Source: Stomoxys calcitrans (Eukaryota; Arthropoda; Insecta; Diptera; Muscidae). From it: 64,000 bases of DNA. Within the stretch, counting starts at the first letter, position 1, and every line of letters starts with the position of its first letter. The notes beneath the pieces were generated by a model. That model was given only the letters and a program-made list of their open reading frames with translations. It searched no databases and was not told where the DNA came from. Shown piece after piece: positions 10,716 through 23,165 of the stretch. Made by a program: the position numbers and the translations under genes. The stretch covers positions 39,233,945 through 39,297,944 of the forward strand of contig NC_081553.1 of NCBI RefSeq assembly GCF_963082655.1, given 5' to 3'.

Positions 10716-12672
10716 CTTGAAAGCACGCAAAGTTTCGACGGAGTAAAGCTAGCCGCTTGAAATTTTGCACAAATACCTCTTATTTGTGTAGGTCAGTTGG
10801 GATTGTAAATGGGCCATATGGGTCCATGTTTTGATATAGCTGCCATATAAACCGATCTTGGGTCTTGATTTCTTTAGACTCTGGAGGGCGCAATTCTAAC
10901 ACGATTGGAATGAAATTTTGCACGACATGTTTCGTTATGATATCCAGCTATATATCAAGTATGGTTTAAATCGGTTCGTAACCTGATATAGCTGCCATAT
11001 AAATCGATCTTGGGTCTTGACTTCTTGAGCAATCTTGGATTTTGACTTCTTGAGCCTCTAGAGGGCTCAATTCTTATCTGATTTGAATGAAATTTTGCAT
11101 GAAAGATTTTGTTACGATACCCAACAACTGTGTCAGGTATGGTCCAAATCGATCCAAAACCTGATATAACTGCCATATAAACCGATCTTGAATATTGATT
11201 TTTTGAGCCTGTAGAGGGTGCAATTCTTACCCGATTGGAACGAAATTTTGCACGACGTGTTTTGTTATGATATCCAACAACTTTACCGAGTATGGTTTAA
11301 ATCGGTCAAAAACCTGATATAACTGCCATATAAACCGATCTTGAATATTGACTTCTTGCGCCACTAGAGAGCGCAATTCTTATCCGATGGGAATGAAATC
11401 TTGCACGACGTATTTTGTTATGATATCCAGCAACTATGTCAAGTATGGGTTAAATCGGTTCATAACCTGATATAGGTGCCATATAAACCGATCTTGGGTC
11501 TTGACTTCTTGAGCTACTAGAGGGCGCAATTCTTATCCGATTGGAATGAAATTTTGCATGATGTGTTTTGCCATGACTTCCAACAACTGTGCGAAATTAG
11601 GTTTAAATCGGTGAACAACCTGATATAACTGCCATATCAACCGATCTTGAATATTGACTTCTTGCGCCACTAGAGGGCGCAATTCTTATCCGATATGCCT
11701 GAAATTTTGCACGACGTGTTTCGTTATGATATCCAGCAACTATGTCAAGTATGCGTTAAATCGGTTCATAACCTGATATAGGTGCCATATAAACCGATCT
11801 GGGATCTTGACTTCTAGAGCCTCTAGATGGCGTAATTCTTATCCGATAGAAATGCAATTTTGCACGAAGTATTTCGTTCCGATATCCAACAACGTTGCCA
11901 AGTACGGTTCAAATCGGTTCATAACCTGATATAGCTGGCATATAAACCGATCTTGGGTCTTGAATTTTTTAGCCTCAAGAGGGCGCCATTCTTATCCGAT
12001 TTGACTGAAATTTTGCACGATGTATGTTGTTATGATATCTAGCAACTGTGCCAAGTATGGTTTCAATCGGTTCATAACCTGATATAGCTGCCATATAAAC
12101 CGATCTTGATTTTTGACTTCTTGAGCCTCTAGATGGCGCAATTCTTATCCGATTTGAATGAAATTTTGCACGACGTATTTTATTATGACTTTCAACAAGT
12201 GTGCCATATAAGGTTCAAATCGGTTCGTAACCTGATGTCGCTGCCATATAAACCGATCTTGGATCTTGATTTCGTGAGCCTCTAGTGGACGCAATTATTA
12301 TCCGATTTGCCTGAAATTTTATACGACGGATCCTCTCATGACCATCAATATACGTGCTTATTATGATCTTAATCGGTCTATAGCCCGATACAGCTCCCAT
12401 ATTAATCGATCTCTCTATTTCGCTTCTTGAGCCCCCAAAGGGAGCAATTCTTATTCGAATTGGCTGACATTTTACACAGGTCTCCAACATTTAATTTAAT
12501 TGTGGTCCGAACCGGACCGTACCTTGATATCGCTCTAAAAGCAGAACAAATCTTTTCATATATACTTTTTTGCCTAAGGAGAGATGCCGGGAAAAGAACT
12601 CGACAAATGCGATCCATTGCGCAGGGTATATAAGATTCGACCCGGCCGAACTTATCACGCTTTTACTTGTTT

Positions 12673-13833
12673 TTAAAATACCATCTCCTTGAAACCTTCT
12701 TACCTTAACCGATTGTAATTCTATGTTGCTTTATTGTACCTGTCTCAATGGCCACTGAATATATTTGACACCTTTTCTTCGTTCTGGGGTCGGTAAAAAT
12801 ATTTAAACGATTTCATTTGAAAATAAAAATCAGATCAGCAATCGCATGGGCCAACGACAGATCATTTGCAAATGCAAATTACAATCGTTTCACTGAATTC
12901 ACGATGAGTTTCCACTCCACATTCCCAATTTAACTGGAGGCCATTCAAAGACTATGTATGGCTAAGATTACAAACGGCTGGGAAGTTAACTTGGCTAAGA
13001 TGAGAGGACAAGCATTTAATTTGAATAACCAAACATGCGATTTTGCGCTTATAAATACACTCGTCACCAGCCAAAAACACAAAACACCATAATCCAACTA
13101 TAAAACAGATACCGCTTTTGATTTTTTTGCAGCTCTACCAAAAGCCAGGACTCATGTCTGTTGCCCCAAGGATGAACGGAGGAACAACATTGAAATCCAA
13201 GTCATTATCAAGGCAAAAGCGCCCCACTGCATTTGTAAAAAGGGGGGTTGGTAATAACAGCAACAACTACAACAACAAGAAAACCTAGCATCTGCCTCCT
13301 ATCAAACGCATTGATGCAGTTAAAAATCTCAACTCCCAAGGAATCTCTTGGAAAAAAAAACAAGACAAGTTAAAAACAAAACAGTGCCAAACACTAACAT
13401 ATGAAAACAAAAAGTCCTATGGATAGCAAGCCAAAGTGCGTGATTTGAGAATATTTATCTTATTTTAACGTTATTCTCAACTTTTATTACAAATCAATTG
13501 AAGCGTCATTAGCATAATTTATACAAAACGTTGTTTTAATGATTGTTTCTTTGGCTGTTCCAACAGTCTGTCCTTTACACTGTGGTTGCTGATGGGACAA
13601 AAAAGCCGTCAACCGAGCCGATGTAAGTAGGCATTATTCTGAGATTTTAAGTATTGAACCTCATCAGGTTTCAGCAACAGTTCGTAGAGGATTATTTTTG
13701 AATGCACCTGCAATACCCAAATTGCATAAGCGTAGAAAGGCCTCTGGGGGTGGGCTAAGTACACAGAAACGTTTACGGATATGAATTGTGCCCTGTAAAC
13801 GCTCAAGAAGCTAAGAGCCAAGCTGTATTAACG
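12673..13833. other. Unannotated stretch
   Basis: No gene, RNA gene or dispersed repeat is recognised. CAACAA-type runs lie near 13255-13290, and AT-rich sequence lies near 13440-13560. This looks like single-copy non-coding DNA. Confidence 0.5.
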
Positions 13834-16121
13834 CAAGTAAAAAGGCATTAAGTTCGGCCGGGCCAAACTTGGGATACCCACCACCTCGGGTATATATATG
13901 TGCATACCTTATGCCCCATAGCAGCTATATCGAAATGTGTTTCCATTTGGACCACAGTACTTACAAGTACAAATCATGGTTCAATTGTGTATAACAAAAT
14001 ATTGATATTTTTAGTAGCTATATCTAAAAATAAACCGATCTGAACCATATACAACATGGATGCTAACATAAGTCACTATGTCAAATTTCAGTTAAATCGG
14101 ATTATAAACGCGCCTATTTTGGGGCCAAGACTTTAAATCGAGATATCGGTCTATATGGCACCTAAAGGGTGATTTTTTTGAGGTTAGGATTTTCATGCAT
14201 TAGTATTTGACAGATCACGTGGGATTTCAGACATGGTGTCAAAGAGAAAGATGCTCAGTATGCTTTGACATTTCATCATGAATAGACTTACTAACGAGCA
14301 ACGCTTGCAAATCATTGAATTTTATTACCAAAATCAGTGTTCGGTTCGAAATGTGTTCATTCACCGTAACGTTGCGTCCAACAGCATCTTTGAAAAAATA
14401 CGGTCCAATGATTCCACCAGCGTACAAACCACACCAAACAGTGCATTTTTCGGGATGCATGGGCAGTTCTTGAACGGCTTCTGGTTGCTCTTCACTCCAA
14501 ATGCGGCAATTTTGCTTATTAACGTAGCCATTCAACCAGAAATGAGCCTCATCGCTGAACAAAATTTGTTTGGGCTTAACTTAACCCTCTGTCCCAAATT
14601 TCGGCAACATCAAACAATAAATGCCACTTTTATGGGCCCAAAACATTAAATTGAGACATCGGTCTAAATGGCATCAATATCCAAATCTGGTCCATTCTGA
14701 GTCAAATTAAAGAAGGATATTGAAGGACCTAACACAACTCACTGTCCCAAATTTCGGCAACATCAAACAATAAATGCGACTTTTATGGGCCCAAAACATT
14801 AAAGCGAGAGATCGGTCTATATAGCAGCTATATCCAAGTCTGGATCGATCTGCGCCATATTTCAGAAGTATGTCAAGGGGCTTAACTTTACTCACTGTCC
14901 CAAATTTCGTTGACATCGGACAATAAATGCGCCTTTTATGGCCCCAAAACCTAAAACCGAGAGATCGGTCTATATGGCAGCTATATCCAAGTCTGGATCG
15001 ATCTGCGCCATATTGCAGAAGTATGTCCAGGGGCTTAACTTTACCCACGGTCCAAATTTCGTTGACATCGGATAATAAATGCGCCTTTTATGGGTTCAAA
15101 ACCTTAAATCCCGGGATCAGTCTATATGGCAGCTATATCCAAATCTGATCCGATCAGGGCCAAATTAAAGAAAAATGTCGAAGGGCCGAAGACGACTCAC
15201 TATCCCCAATTTCAGCAAAATCGGATAATAAACGCTTCTATGGGCCTAAGACCCTAAATCGGATGATCGGTCTACATGGCAGCTATATCCAAATCTCGAC
15301 CGATCCGGGCCGAATTGGAGGAGCACGTCGAAGAGCCTAGCACTACTCACGGTCTCAAATTTTGGCAAAATCGGATTATAAATGGGCCTTTCATGGCCCA
15401 AAAGCCGAAAACCAAGAGATCGGTCTATATGGCATCCATATCCAAATATGAACCGATCTGTGCCATATTGCAGAAGTATGTCAAGGGGCTTAACTTAACT
15501 CACTGTCCTAAATTTTGGCGACATCAGACAATAAATGCGCCTTTTTTGGGCCTAAGACCCTAAATCGTAGGATCGGTCTATATGGCAGCTATATCCAAAT
15601 CTAGACCGATCTGGGCCAAATTAAAGATGGATATCTATGGGTCTAACATAACTCATACTCCCAAATTTCAGCAAAATCGAATAATAAATTTAGCTTTTAC
15701 CGGACCGGAGGATCGGTCTACATGGCAGCTAGATCGAAATCTGAACCGATTTAGGCCAAAATAACGAAGGATGTCGAAGGGCTTAAAATAACTCACTGTC
15801 CCAAATTTCAGCAACATCAGATAATAAATGTGAATTTTATGGGCCCAAGACCCTAAATCGGAGGATCGGTCTATATTGCAGCTATTACCAAATCTAGATC
15901 GATCTGAGCCATGGACAAAAAAAAAAAGAATCTGTGCAAAGTTTCCGCTCAATATCTCTATTTGTAAAGACTGTAGCGTGATTTCAACAGACAGATGGAC
16001 GGACATGGCTAGATCGCTGATCAAACATATATTTACTTTATAGGGTCGGAAATGGATATTTCGATGGGTTGCAAACGGAATGACAAAATGAATATACCCC
16101 CATCCTTTGGTGGTGGGTGTA
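13834..16121 (-). mobile_element. Mini-me-like element, type B, with a transposase relic inserted
   Basis: Read on the minus strand: 5' tip near 16121 (TTACACCCACCACC...GATGGGGGTATA), head, a much reduced GTCY run near 15990, about ten type B monomers, then the tip TATACCCGAGGTGGTGGGTATCC, hairpin TTTGGCCCGGCCGAA and CTTTTTACTTG at 13834. A mariner/Tc1-like relic interrupts it at about 14165-14568. Confidence 0.8.
14165..14568. pseudogene. Rearranged Tc1/mariner-like transposase relic
   Basis: On the plus strand from 14278 a frame reads MNRLTNEQRLQIIEFYYQNQ then CSVRN, the helix-turn-helix start of an IS630-Tc1-mariner transposase. From about 14353 the matching protein is on the minus strand: FSDEAHFWLNGYVNKQN, then CRIWSEEQPEAVQELPMHPE and VWCGLYAGGIIGPYFF, the central catalytic (DDE/D) region containing the second acidic residue. 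The two halves therefore face each other. The left end (AGGGTGATTTTTTTGAGG) looks like a terminal repeat. No matching right terminus is visible, and the type B repeat resumes at about 14569. It cannot encode a working enzyme. Confidence 0.75.
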
Positions 16122-16316
16122 AAAATTTCGTTTTACGTAAACAAAGCCCAAGTTCTTCAAGTTTAAAGTATGTGTATATGTATACCCTACACCGCCACCA
16201 TGTTAAATTTATTATAACTTCATGTGTTGTTAAGGAGGGGAAGAGCTAAACCCATCACAACCTGAATCGATTTTGCTATGTCCGTCTGTCTGTGCATGTA
16301 TTCTGCTGATCAATTT
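16122..16316. other. Short unannotated spacer
   Basis: No feature recognised beyond a TATACCC-like fragment near 16180. Confidence 0.4.
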
Positions 16317-16945
16317 AGGCGTTTTTGCAATAAATTCGGTATAACTACAACAAAGTCTTCTAACCAAAGGCTAAATGCGTCCCATAGTGGTTGATGTGTT
16401 TGGATCTCTAGCCATCCTTTTCCATTTGCAAATCTCTAGTCATTGAACTCGTCTCAAAAGAGAAACAAACAAAAATTTTACAGTTAGATAATCTTCGCCC
16501 TAACAGGCAAAAAACTCGAATATGAAAAAATTCGGCAGAGCCCGGCCAGGATTCGAACCTGGCCACAAGGAGCAACAGCGAGAGTCGTTGGCGTTGTATA
16601 GCGCTCAAAGCCACCAATACAATTTCCAACCGATGCACAGAATCATGTGTATACCATGGGAGTAGTGTAATTGTGTAGTCAAAAAATCATCCATTACACA
16701 AAAACACATGCATTGGGAAAAGTACAGCTAACAGAGAGGGTTGTCGAGCGTGTTTAATGTGATATTTATATCATAGGGGCATTTTTGCAATAAATTCATT
16801 ATAAGTACAACAAAATCTTTAAACCAAAGACGAAACGTGCACCATAGCGGTTGGTGTGTGTTGCGAACTCTGGCTTTCCTTTTCAATTTGCAAAGAGAAT
16901 CTCTAATCATTGAGCTCGTCTCGAAAGCAAAACAAACAAAACTTA
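16317..16945. repeat. Pair of direct repeats around a tRNA-like segment
   Basis: 16317-16475 and 16778-16945 are diverged direct copies sharing TTTTTGCAATAAATTC, AACCAAAG, CCTTTTC, ATTTGCAAA, CATTGA and CTCGTCTC. Between them lies a tRNA-like B-box segment. No protein is supported. Confidence 0.65.
16540..16640 (-). repeat. tRNA-like (B-box) segment, probable SINE head
   Basis: The minus strand carries GGTTCGAATCC (16549-16559), an exact RNA polymerase III B-box, in a GGCCAGG...CCTGGCC stem. A convincing A-box is not seen upstream, so it is more likely a SINE relic than a tRNA gene. Confidence 0.4.
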
Positions 16946-17956
16946 GGTGTTTAATTTGACGTCTTCATATAAGTGCCTAATTTTGTTCGGTCCAGAATGA
17001 GATAAAACTCCCATATATATTTCATCCGGTAAGGAGTTTCTAGGCTGTAGCAGCCACAAAAAACAGTCTCTCCTTTGAAAACACTGTTCATCTAACCCCC
17101 CCCCCCCCACCCTTTGGCGATCCTTCACTACATCTTCAGACTTTGGCCTCACTGCCGCATTGCCGATTGTCATGCGTTTCATGACAAAAATCACAGTTTT
17201 GCTACCCCCTGCCTTATCCTATCAAAAGCCTGGCCATGTCGAAGGGTTTCAGACTAAGAAGAGATAAACTGTGGAGGCATTGCTTAAGAGGCTACCAAGC
17301 CAGAGCTTGCGACAGCCGGACAAGTAGACTCGTAGGCCCACAGTTGGTTGCATGTGTTACGCTGACAACATGGCACAATGACGCCAAACGCAATGTTCTA
17401 CACATATTTAAAACTAGGGTTGCTTGCCACGTTGTTGTGGCTGTTGCTATTCCCCTCCTTTTTGTTTGGCTTTCAACAGACGATCGCAGATGATCAGTAA
17501 TTCTTCTCTTCTTCATCTGGGCAAAGAAGTTGTGCTGTGGCGACGATGACGACACTGGCGGCAGTGGTGGCGGCGACACCAATCGCTAAATGAAACACAC
17601 GAAGGATTTTAATGGCAGATTTTCGATGAGGTATGAACGTGATATGCGACAAATGTTTACTATGATCTTTTCTAGGTTTTACACTGACTTGGTCGCGCTG
17701 GCCTCAGAGTGACTAAAAGACTTGGCACAGTGTTGAAGTTTGACAAAATGTTTTGAAAAGTAATAGAAGAAGAAAAATCTGAACTTGATGATCCAGCCAA
17801 AGGTATTGCTACATTGAATTATTACCAATAAGTGAGTCTGTTTTCAAGTAAATACTTAAGTCGTAATGAAAATTTCAGCTTCCCCGCTATAAACTCGGAT
17901 TTGTTGCATGGGGATCATTCATTATTTGGTTTATGGTATGAAATTATGAATGAAAT
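16946..17956. other. Unannotated stretch with a poly-C run
   Basis: There is a poly-C run at about 17096-17108. Open frames here (for example 16943-17194 minus and 17236-17493 plus) have no motif I recognise. GACGACGATG-type and GGCGGC triplets occur near 17538-17578. Confidence 0.4.
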
Positions 17957-20214
17957 TCTAAGTTCGGCCGGGCCGAATCTTTGGAATTCATGGATTCTGT
18001 TAAAATATGGGAGCTATGTCAGGTTCTTGGCAGATTTAAACCCAGCAAAGTTGGTAGAAGTCATAACAGAACACTGGGCGCAAAACTTCAGCCAAATCAG
18101 AAAAAATTGCGACTTTCAGGGGCTTAAAAAGACAAATCGGGAGAACGTTTTTTATGAGAGCCATATCATGTTATTGGCCGATTTCGACCATACTTAGAGC
18201 AGTTGTTGAAAGTCATAACAGAACACCGTGCAATTTCGGCCAAATCTGACAAAAATTGCGGCTTATAAGGGCTCAAGAAGTCAAATCGGGAGATCTGTTC
18301 ATATGGGAGCTATATCAGGTTATAAACCGATTTCGACTATACTTGGCTCTGTTATTGGAAACCATAAAAGGACACTATCTGCAAAACTTCAGCCAACGCG
18401 GACAAAAATTGCGGCTTGTAAGGGTTCAAGAAGTCAAATAAGAAGATCGGTTTATATGGGAGCTATATCAGGTTATAGACCGATTTAGACCGTACTATTC
18501 ACAGTTGTTGGAAGTCATAAAAGAACATTTCATGCAAAATTTCAGCATATTGAAGGTCGTGGGAGTAGCAATTACACAAAATTTTTGCCAAATCGGATTA
18601 GAATTTCGCCCTCTAGAGGCTCAAAAAGTCAATATCCACGATCGGTTTATATGGCACCTTTTTTAGGTTATGTATCGATTTGCGCCATACTTAACACAGT
18701 TGTTGAAAGTCATAACAAAACACCTCATGCTAAATTTCAGCCAAATCGGATAAGAACTGCGCCCTCTAGCGGCTCAAGAAGTCAAGATCCAAAATCGGTT
18801 TACTTGGCAGCTCTACCAAGTTATGAACCGATTTGAACCATACTTAACATAGTTGTTGGAAGTGATACCGAAACACCTCATGCTAAATTTCAGCCAAATC
18901 GGATGAGAACAGCGCCCTCTAGCGGCTCAAGAACTCAAAATCCAAGATCGGTTTATATGGCAGCTATACCAGGTTATGAACCGATTTCAACTATACTTAG
19001 CACAGATATATGAAGTGATACCAAAATACCTCATGCAAAATTGCCGGCAAATCGGATGAGAACTGCGCCCTCTAACAGCTGAAGAAGTCAAGACCCGAGA
19101 TCGGTTTATATGGCAGCTATATCAGGTTATGAACCGATTTGAACCATACTTAGCACAGTTGTTGGAAGTGATACCAAAACAACACGTCCAAAATTACAGC
19201 CATATCTGATAAAAATTGCGCCCTCTAACAGCTGAAGAAGTCAAGACCCAAGATCGGTTTATATGGCAGCTATATAAGGTTATGAACCGATTTGAACCAT
19301 ACTTAGCACAGCGATTACTGGCAGCTATATCAGCTTATAAACCGATTTGAACCATACTTAACACAGTTGTTGGAAGTGATACCAAAACACCTCATGCAAA
19401 ATTTCAGCCAAATCGTATGAGAACTGCGCCATCTAGCGGCTCAAAAACTCAAAATCCAAGATCGGTTTATATGGCAGCTATACCAGGTTATGAACCAATT
19501 TGAACCATACTAAGCACAGTTATTTAAAGTGATACCCAAACACCATGTGCAAAATTGCAGCCAAATCGGATAAAAATTGCGCCCTCTAACAGCTGATGAA
19601 GTCAAGACCCTAGATCGGTTTATATGACAGCTATATCAGGTTATGAACCGATTTGAACCATACTTGGCACAGTTGTTGGAAGTAATACCAAAACACCTCG
19701 TGCAAAATTTTAGTCAAATCGAACGAGAATTGCGCCATCTAGAGGCTCAAAAAGTCAAGACCCAAGAACGGTTTATATGGCAGCTTTATCAAAACATGGA
19801 CCGATTTGGCCTAGTTACAATCCCATCTAACCTACACCAATAACAAATATTTGTGGAAAATTTCAAGCGGCTAGCTTTACTCCTTCGAAAGTTAGCGTGC
19901 TTTCGACGGACAGACGGACGGACGGACGGACGGATGGACGGACACATGGACGGACAGACGGATGGACGGACGGATGGACGGACGGATGGACGGACGGATG
20001 GACGGACGGATGGACGGACGGATGGACGGACGGATGGACGGACGGATGGACGGACGGATGGACGGACGGATGGACGGACGGATGGACGGACGGATGGACG
20101 GACATGACTAAATCGACTTAAAATGTCATGACGATCCAGAATATATATACTTTATAAGGTCTTAGACGTCAATTTCGAGGTGTTACAAACCACCCATCCT
20201 ATGGTGGAGGGTAA
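17957..20214 (-). mobile_element. Mini-me-like element, type A, long array
   Basis: Minus-strand reading: 5' tip at 20214 (ACCCTCCACCATAGGATGGG), head, an expanded GTCY run (19895-20105), about eleven type A monomers including some with an AACAGCTGAAGAAG variant, and the hairpin TTCGGCCCGGCCGAA at about 17963. The subterminal repeat near the 3' tip is lost. Confidence 0.8.
19895..20105 (-). repeat. Expanded GTCY array with 12-bp higher-order unit
   Basis: On the plus strand the unit is GGACGGACGGAT repeated about 11 times after a less regular start. On the element strand this is GTCCGTCCATCC in circular order. It is stop-free in several frames, giving Thr-Asp-Gly and Pro-Ser-Val open frames that are not genes. 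Confidence 0.92.
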
Positions 20215-20855
20215 TAAAAATTATCTCCACATTTTAATTTTCACTGCTAAACACTGTGCCTTACCACTTTATGGCTTAAGAAAACCCATGTTTAGAACTT
20301 TCAACATGTTGCTGCAATGGGATTGACACTTTGTTCTTACATGCATTTCCCCACTTCTTGCTTCTGCTCCTGTAGCGAGACGCCCTTGTAACGTTCACCA
20401 TCTCTCATCATATTTAAATGTTTTAGTCGTTTTTATAGTGACTTTGGATGATAGTCCTTCCATAGACGTTGATTGCATACCTTTGGGGATTTCTCACATT
20501 TATATCGGTTCATTTGTATCTATACTCCATCATTCATTTATCTGTGAGCCAATCAGCGGTGTTAGTTAAGTTGACTGCCAGTCTCGGTATCGGGCGCATC
20601 AATTAGATGTCTAATTTTCTCGATAACCACTTCAGTTAGGTTGCATTCGCAAATAGTTTGAGTTAATTTGTGATCACATCAAATCTGTCTACCATGCTTC
20701 AAGATTGTTTGTGGTCTGATAATTTGGTGACTTCTAGACGGTGGATTACCAAAGGCAATTAGTGTTTGATGTGTATGGTATAGAGGACCAACAAAGTGGG
20801 AGAGAGAGAGCGCTAAGGGAATATGTATTTTAATAATAATAAATTTATGCATATA
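20215..20855. other. Unannotated stretch
   Basis: No gene or repeat recognised, apart from a short GAGAGAGAG run at about 20800-20810. Confidence 0.5.
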
Positions 20856-21092
20856 TTGGGTTGCCCAAAAAGTAATTGCGGATTTTTCATATAGTCGGCG
20901 TTGACAAATTTTTTCACAGCTTGTGACTCTGTAATTGCATTCTTTCTTCTGTCAGTTATCAGCTGTTACTTTTAGCTTGCTTTAGAAAAAAAGTGTAAAA
21001 AAAGTATATTTGATTAAAGTTCATTCTAAGTTTTATTAAAAATGCATTTACTTTCTTTTAAAAAATCCGCAATTACTTTTTGGGCAACCCAA
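20856..21092 (+). mobile_element. Intact mariner-type MITE, 237 bp
   Basis: The 5' end TTGGGTTGCCCAAAAAGTAA and the 3' end TTACTTTTTGGGCAACCCAA are near-perfect inverted repeats of about 30 bp, with TA at 20854-20855 and 21093-21094. The interior has no coding capacity. Paralogs lie at 21615-21851 and 7585-10523. Confidence 0.93.
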
Positions 21093-21319
21093 TAACTTTC
21101 TCAAAATCCTTATGCTGGTAAAGGCTGCGAAACATGTTCAAAATTGAACATTTTTAGATTATTTAAAATTTGAGTTTTAGGATAGGAGTTTATTCATTTT
21201 GTCATACCATTTGTTAGACCTCGAAATATTGGTCTTAGGCTCTATTGATATTGTATCACTTGTTGTATATCAACATTATTGTGAGTTACGAAGTTTCATT
21301 CTTACCTATATTGATTTTT

Positions 21320-21490
21320 TATACCCACCACCGAAGGATGGGTGTATACTCATTTTGTCATTCCGTTTGCAACGCATCGAAATATCCATTTTCGACCCTA
21401 TTAAGTATATGTACCCTTGATCAGAGTCAAAATCTAAGACGAAGTAGCGACTTCCGCCAGTCTGTCTGTTGAAATCACCCTACAGTCTTT
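21320..21490 (+). mobile_element. Mini-me-like 5' head fragment, type B style
   Basis: TATACCCACCACCGAAGGATGG, the CCGTTTGCAACGCATCGAAA block, a short TA run and one or two GTCY words. It ends at CTACAGTCTTTA where a reversed type A element begins with ACAAGTAAGAGCG. Confidence 0.75.
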
Positions 21491-22695
21491 AACAAGTAAG
21501 AGCGTTGATCGCATTTGTCGAGTTCTATGCGTGGAATCTCTTTTTAGACAAACAAAGAATATTGAATTCGGACCATAAATGAATGCTGATCATTGTAGAA
21601 GTCATTGTGTGATATTGGCTTGCCCAAAAAGTAATTGCGGATTTTTCATATAGTCGGCGTTGACAAATTTTTGCACAGCTTGTGACTCTGTAATTGCATT
21701 GTTTCTTCTGTCAGTTATCAGCTGTTAATTTTAGCTTGCTTTAGAAAAAAAGTGTAAAAAAAGTATACGTGATTAAAGTTCATTCTAAGTTATATTAAAA
21801 ATGCATTTACCTTCTTTTGAAAAATCCGCAATTACTTTTTGGGCAATCCCATATTTCGGTTCATTCGGAAAAGAATTGCGCCTTGTGGGGGCTCAAGAAG
21901 CAAAATCGGGAGATCGGTTTATATGGAAGCTGTATGAAGCTATTGATCGATTGAGACCATATTAGACACGTCATGAGAGAAGCCGTTGTACAAAATCTCA
22001 ACCAAATCGAATGAAAAATGCGCCCTCTAGAGGCTCAAGAAGTCTAGATCCCAGATCGGTCTATATGGCAGCTATATCAGGTTATGCACCGATTTGCGCC
22101 ATACTTAGCACAGTTGTTGGAAGTGATAGCAGAACACCTTATGCAAAATTTCAGCCAAATCGTATGAGAATTGCGCCATCCAGCGGCTCAAGAAGTCAAG
22201 ATCCAAGATCGGTTTATATGACAGCTATATCAAAACATGGACCGATTCGAACCAGTTGCTGGAAGTGATACCAAAACACCAGGTGCAAAATTTCAGTCAA
22301 AACGGACAGGAATGGCGCCCTCTAGAGGCTCAAGAAGTCAAGACCCAAGATCAGCTTATATGGCAGCTATATCAAAACAAAGACCGACTTGAACAATACT
22401 TAGCGCAGTTATTGGAAGTGATACCAAAACACTACGTGCAAAATTTCAGTCAAATCGGACGAGAATTGCGCCTTCTAGACACTCAAGAAGTTAAAACCCA
22501 AGATCGGTTTATATGGTAGCTATATCAGGTTATGAACCGATTGAAACCATACATGGATGTTGGATATCATAACAAAGTACGTCGTACTAAATTTCATTCC
22601 AATAGGATAAGAATTGCGCCCTTTAGAGGCTCAAGAAGTCAAAACCCAAGATCGGTTTATATGGCAGCTATATCAAAACATGGACCGATTTGATT
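21491..22695 (-). mobile_element. Mini-me-like element, type A, 5' truncated
   Basis: It starts (3' end of the element) with ACAAGTAAGAGCGT. The hairpin and part of the subterminal repeat are deleted, and the sequence continues at GATCGCATTTGTCGAG. About five monomers follow. A MITE interrupts it at 21615-21851. The 5' head is absent, because a tRNA-related repeat begins near 22696. Confidence 0.75.
21615..21851 (+). mobile_element. Mariner-type MITE, second copy, 237 bp
   Basis: Ends TTGGCTTGCCCAAAAAGTAA and GGGCAATCCCA, with TA at 21613-21614 and 21852-21853. It differs from 20856-21092 by scattered substitutions. It is inserted in the type A element 21491-22695. Confidence 0.9.
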
Positions 22696-23165
22696 TTCAT
22701 TAGAAGATCGAACCTGGCCCAGTTGTAGTTGTTGATGTTGTAGCCACATTTTCATGTGGAGGTGGCGATCCTCGTCAAGTTCCTGTAGGTGAGCAAGCTA
22801 TTTCCATTGGTTGTTTAAAGTCGCCAATAACTCACCTTGTCATATCGAGCATCATAGGCACTCAGTATTTGTGCTAGAGCCGGTGCCGCCCAGCTTCTCT
22901 CTGAGACTCTCCGCTCGATACCGCTGATTGTCCGCGACTGCCGTTGCAGCACTCCGTATGGAAAATTACACTATCCACAACCAGTGGACGCGCCCGGTAG
23001 CTGACAGCTAAACTTCTCGTGACAGCAATGAACACCATACAGATCGGTCCTCAATGTTCCGGGATGTGTAGTGCTCACAGCTATCCCTTGCCTGGCCTAG
23101 TAGTTAGATTGGTTTAAAGTGGCAATATTTTCTTAAGAGAAAGTTGCGACAAACCAGGCCTTTAG
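22696..23165 (-). repeat. tRNA-related composite repeat, second copy (inverted)
   Basis: Reverse complement of the block at about 43970-44462. Shared landmarks are AGTTGTAGTTGTTGATG, CACATTTTCATGTGGAGGTG, GCCGGTGCC, CGATACCGCTGATTGTCCGC, GTAGTGCTCACAGCT and CTTAAGAGAAAGTTGCGAC. CACATTTTCATGTG is itself palindromic. No protein is supported. Confidence 0.7.

Larger units (their letters stand above)
7493..12672 (+). mobile_element. Outer mini-me-like element, type A, with nested insertions
   Basis: The 5' tip TATACCCTTCGCCATAGGATG and head run to 7584. Here the TA-rich run is interrupted by a mariner-type MITE (7585-10523), itself carrying two mini-me copies. The head resumes at 10524 with TATTCTTGATCGTCGTGA, a GTCY run (10558-10715) and about twelve type A monomers. 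The 3' tip ends at 12672 with the hairpin TTCGACCCGGCCGAA and TTTTACTTGTTT. Without the insertions the element is about 2.2 kb. It is the oldest layer of the nest and the most diverged from the consensus. Confidence 0.85.

Noticed and set aside
16943..17582. Open frames that might be exons of a host gene
   Set aside because: No domain, no convincing splice sites and low-complexity triplets. I could not support a product.
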